A program made the translations under genes and the position numbers. A stretch of DNA of 64,000 nt from Semisulcospira habei. Lineage: Eukaryota > Mollusca > Gastropoda > Semisulcospiridae. The DNA is taken from positions 224,307,045 to 224,371,044 of the forward strand of contig BTPG01000001.1 of NCBI GenBank assembly GCA_036245525.1. The letters are read 5' to 3'. Under the pieces are notes generated by a model. That model worked only from the letters and a program-made list of their open reading frames with translations. It was not told the origin of the DNA and did no database searches. Position 1 is the first letter of the stretch; each line of letters starts with the position of its first letter. Below, in pieces: positions 63,040 to 64,000 of the stretch.

Positions 63040-63423
63040 GTATGTTACGCACTCTTACTTACTTAAACAGGATGAGCGTCCATGGTGTTTTGCCTGTGAT
63101 GAGCAGTTTTCTGATCGACACCTTTTTACTTTTTGCTGTATTGTGCCGATCTAATTGACACGAGATATAAACACTTCACAGCAGACTCCTTGAAGGTTTT
63201 GTTCCGGTATGTTCCCCCGGACAAAATCTTCAATTTCTTTAGCAAATGCAATATTTTTAACAGGATCTGAGCATTCATAGACTGTCAATTTCTTTATTTT
63301 GCCCTTTATGAAAGTAAACATTTCTTTTAAAGACTCGTGCGACATTTTAGCCTGACATATTTATAAGATATATTTACATCTTGTCTTAAGACCTTGCTTT
63401 TAGTCTGGCTGACCAGCGTTTTA

Positions 63424-63492
63424 CCCATCCAGCCGTGAGATGGCCTTAGTCGCCTGCTCGGCGTTAAACCCAAATAACTAACTAACTAACAT
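63424..63492 (-). repeat. GTTAGTTAGTT short dispersed repeat (inverted copy)
   Basis: Minus-strand GTTAGTTAGTTATTTGGGTT then TAACGCCGAGCAGGCGACTAAGGCCATCTC, matching 33199-33265. Confidence 0.6.
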
Positions 63493-63537
63493 TTGAATTT
63501 CCGTCAAATGACCACCCTCCCTCGGGAGTTTGTGTGC

Positions 63538-63593
63538 CGGTCTGTCATTTTGGACCTTTCGGTTGTAAGACGTAAGGTCCAAAATCACAGACC
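63538..63593. repeat. Short foldback
   Basis: GGTCTGTCATTTTGGACCTT and complement around a 15-base loop. Confidence 0.75.
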
Positions 63594-63706
63594 AGTGCAT
63601 ACAAATAATCGTGACCTATCTTCATTTTGTATCTTGCCTCTTGACTTATATATGTATTAATCATGTGGTCTTTTCTTCTCGTGTCTGTGGTTGGACTATA
63701 TTCCAG

Positions 63707-63841
63707 TGTGCCCCGAATACAGATATGGCAAAGACTGCAAGTTCCATTGTGGCAACTGCTGGAACGCCACTTCCTGTCGCCATGACAACGGGACGTGTGA
63801 GGAGGGGTGTGCCGAGGATTACGGAGGGCGGTTGTGTCAGA
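63707..63841 (+). CDS. Gene 2 exon: MEGF-type EGF module 3 (last exon seen)
   Basis: Acceptor ATTCCAG, donor GTATGT, 135 bases, phase 1 to 1. Eight Cys: CPEYRYGKDC, FHCGNC, SCRHDNGTC, EEGC, LC. Two codons shorter than the gene 1 exon near the end. The transmembrane exon must lie beyond 64000. Confidence 0.9.
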
Positions 63842-63858
63842 GTATGTACACTTTTTGT

Positions 63859-64000
63859 TTAACCCGTTCACTAACAGGCGTCTGGGCTAATGTCTGTACA
63901 AAAAATCGTCGCAGGTTTAATTGCCTGAGAACCACGTCTTGCTGAAGCTGTCGAAGACGATAATGAATATGGACCTGCAAGAGGCGTAGATCCTCATGAG
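63859..64000. mobile_element. TTAA hairpin family A, cut by the window end
   Basis: TTAACCCGTTCACTAACAGG at the left; GCAAGAGGCGTAGATCCTCA at the window edge is the start of the central palindrome. Confidence 0.75.

Noticed and set aside
63151..63345. Minus-strand frame with EIEDFVRGNIPEQNLQGVCC
   Set aside because: Codon choice looks plausible, but no family is recognised and it lies in a gene 2 intron without splice or promoter support.

Overview
The window is animal nuclear DNA rich in repeats, with GT-AG introns, tRNA-derived SINEs, several clades of non-LTR retrotransposon and many foldback elements. The gene content and mobile families suggest a lophotrochozoan, most likely a mollusc. 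This is an inference from style; no species-diagnostic locus is present.

Region 1 (1-16.1 kb) is mostly mobile DNA. A frame-broken copy of an uncharacterised multicopy protein lies at 0.6-1.8 kb. From 4.7 to 16.1 kb there is a nest built on (TA)n arrays: a 5'-truncated minus-strand LINE, then a nearly full-length copy of the same LINE (5784-15260, about 4.2 kb of its own sequence), which carries a complete young LTR element (7018-12315, LTRs of about 1.26 kb, target duplication CCTGG). The LTR element encodes only Gag and protease. A plus-strand LINE tail with a C-terminal zinc finger and a Penelope-like foldback follow, again between (TA)n arrays.

Region 2 (16.1-41.4 kb) holds gene 1 on the + strand. 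Thirteen exons join in frame at all 12 junctions I checked by hand (about 671 codons; the 5' end lies outside or is not found). Order: three six-cysteine selectin-type CCP (sushi) modules, an EGF module, an unrecognised six-cysteine ectodomain on three exons, two MEGF10-type eight-cysteine EGF modules, a transmembrane helix and a tyrosine-free cytoplasmic tail. Its introns carry two plus-strand LINE remnants (24.7-27.5 and 28.5-29.6 kb), an RTE-like fragment with a target duplication (19.8-20.6 kb), microsatellites and hairpin MITEs.

Region 3 (51.4 kb to the window end) holds gene 2, a tandem + strand paralogue: signal peptide, von Willebrand A domain with MIDAS residues, two CCPs, EGF, the same unrecognised ectodomain and two MEGF-type EGFs, running off the window before its transmembrane exon. 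Intron phases match gene 1 exon for exon. Together they look like cell-surface adhesion or recognition receptors of a locally duplicated family; their ligand cannot be read from sequence.

Between and inside the genes from 30 to 64 kb there are dozens of short, nearly palindromic elements. Most belong to a few families bounded by TTAA whose termini share a pattern close to TTAACYCWTT, often nested or abutting. Others are TA-bounded, TTA-bounded (Harbinger-like, with a remnant of a possible transposase start) or have a 9-bp duplication. One TTAA element supplies the predicted stop codon of gene 1 and a second foldback supplies its candidate poly(A) signals.
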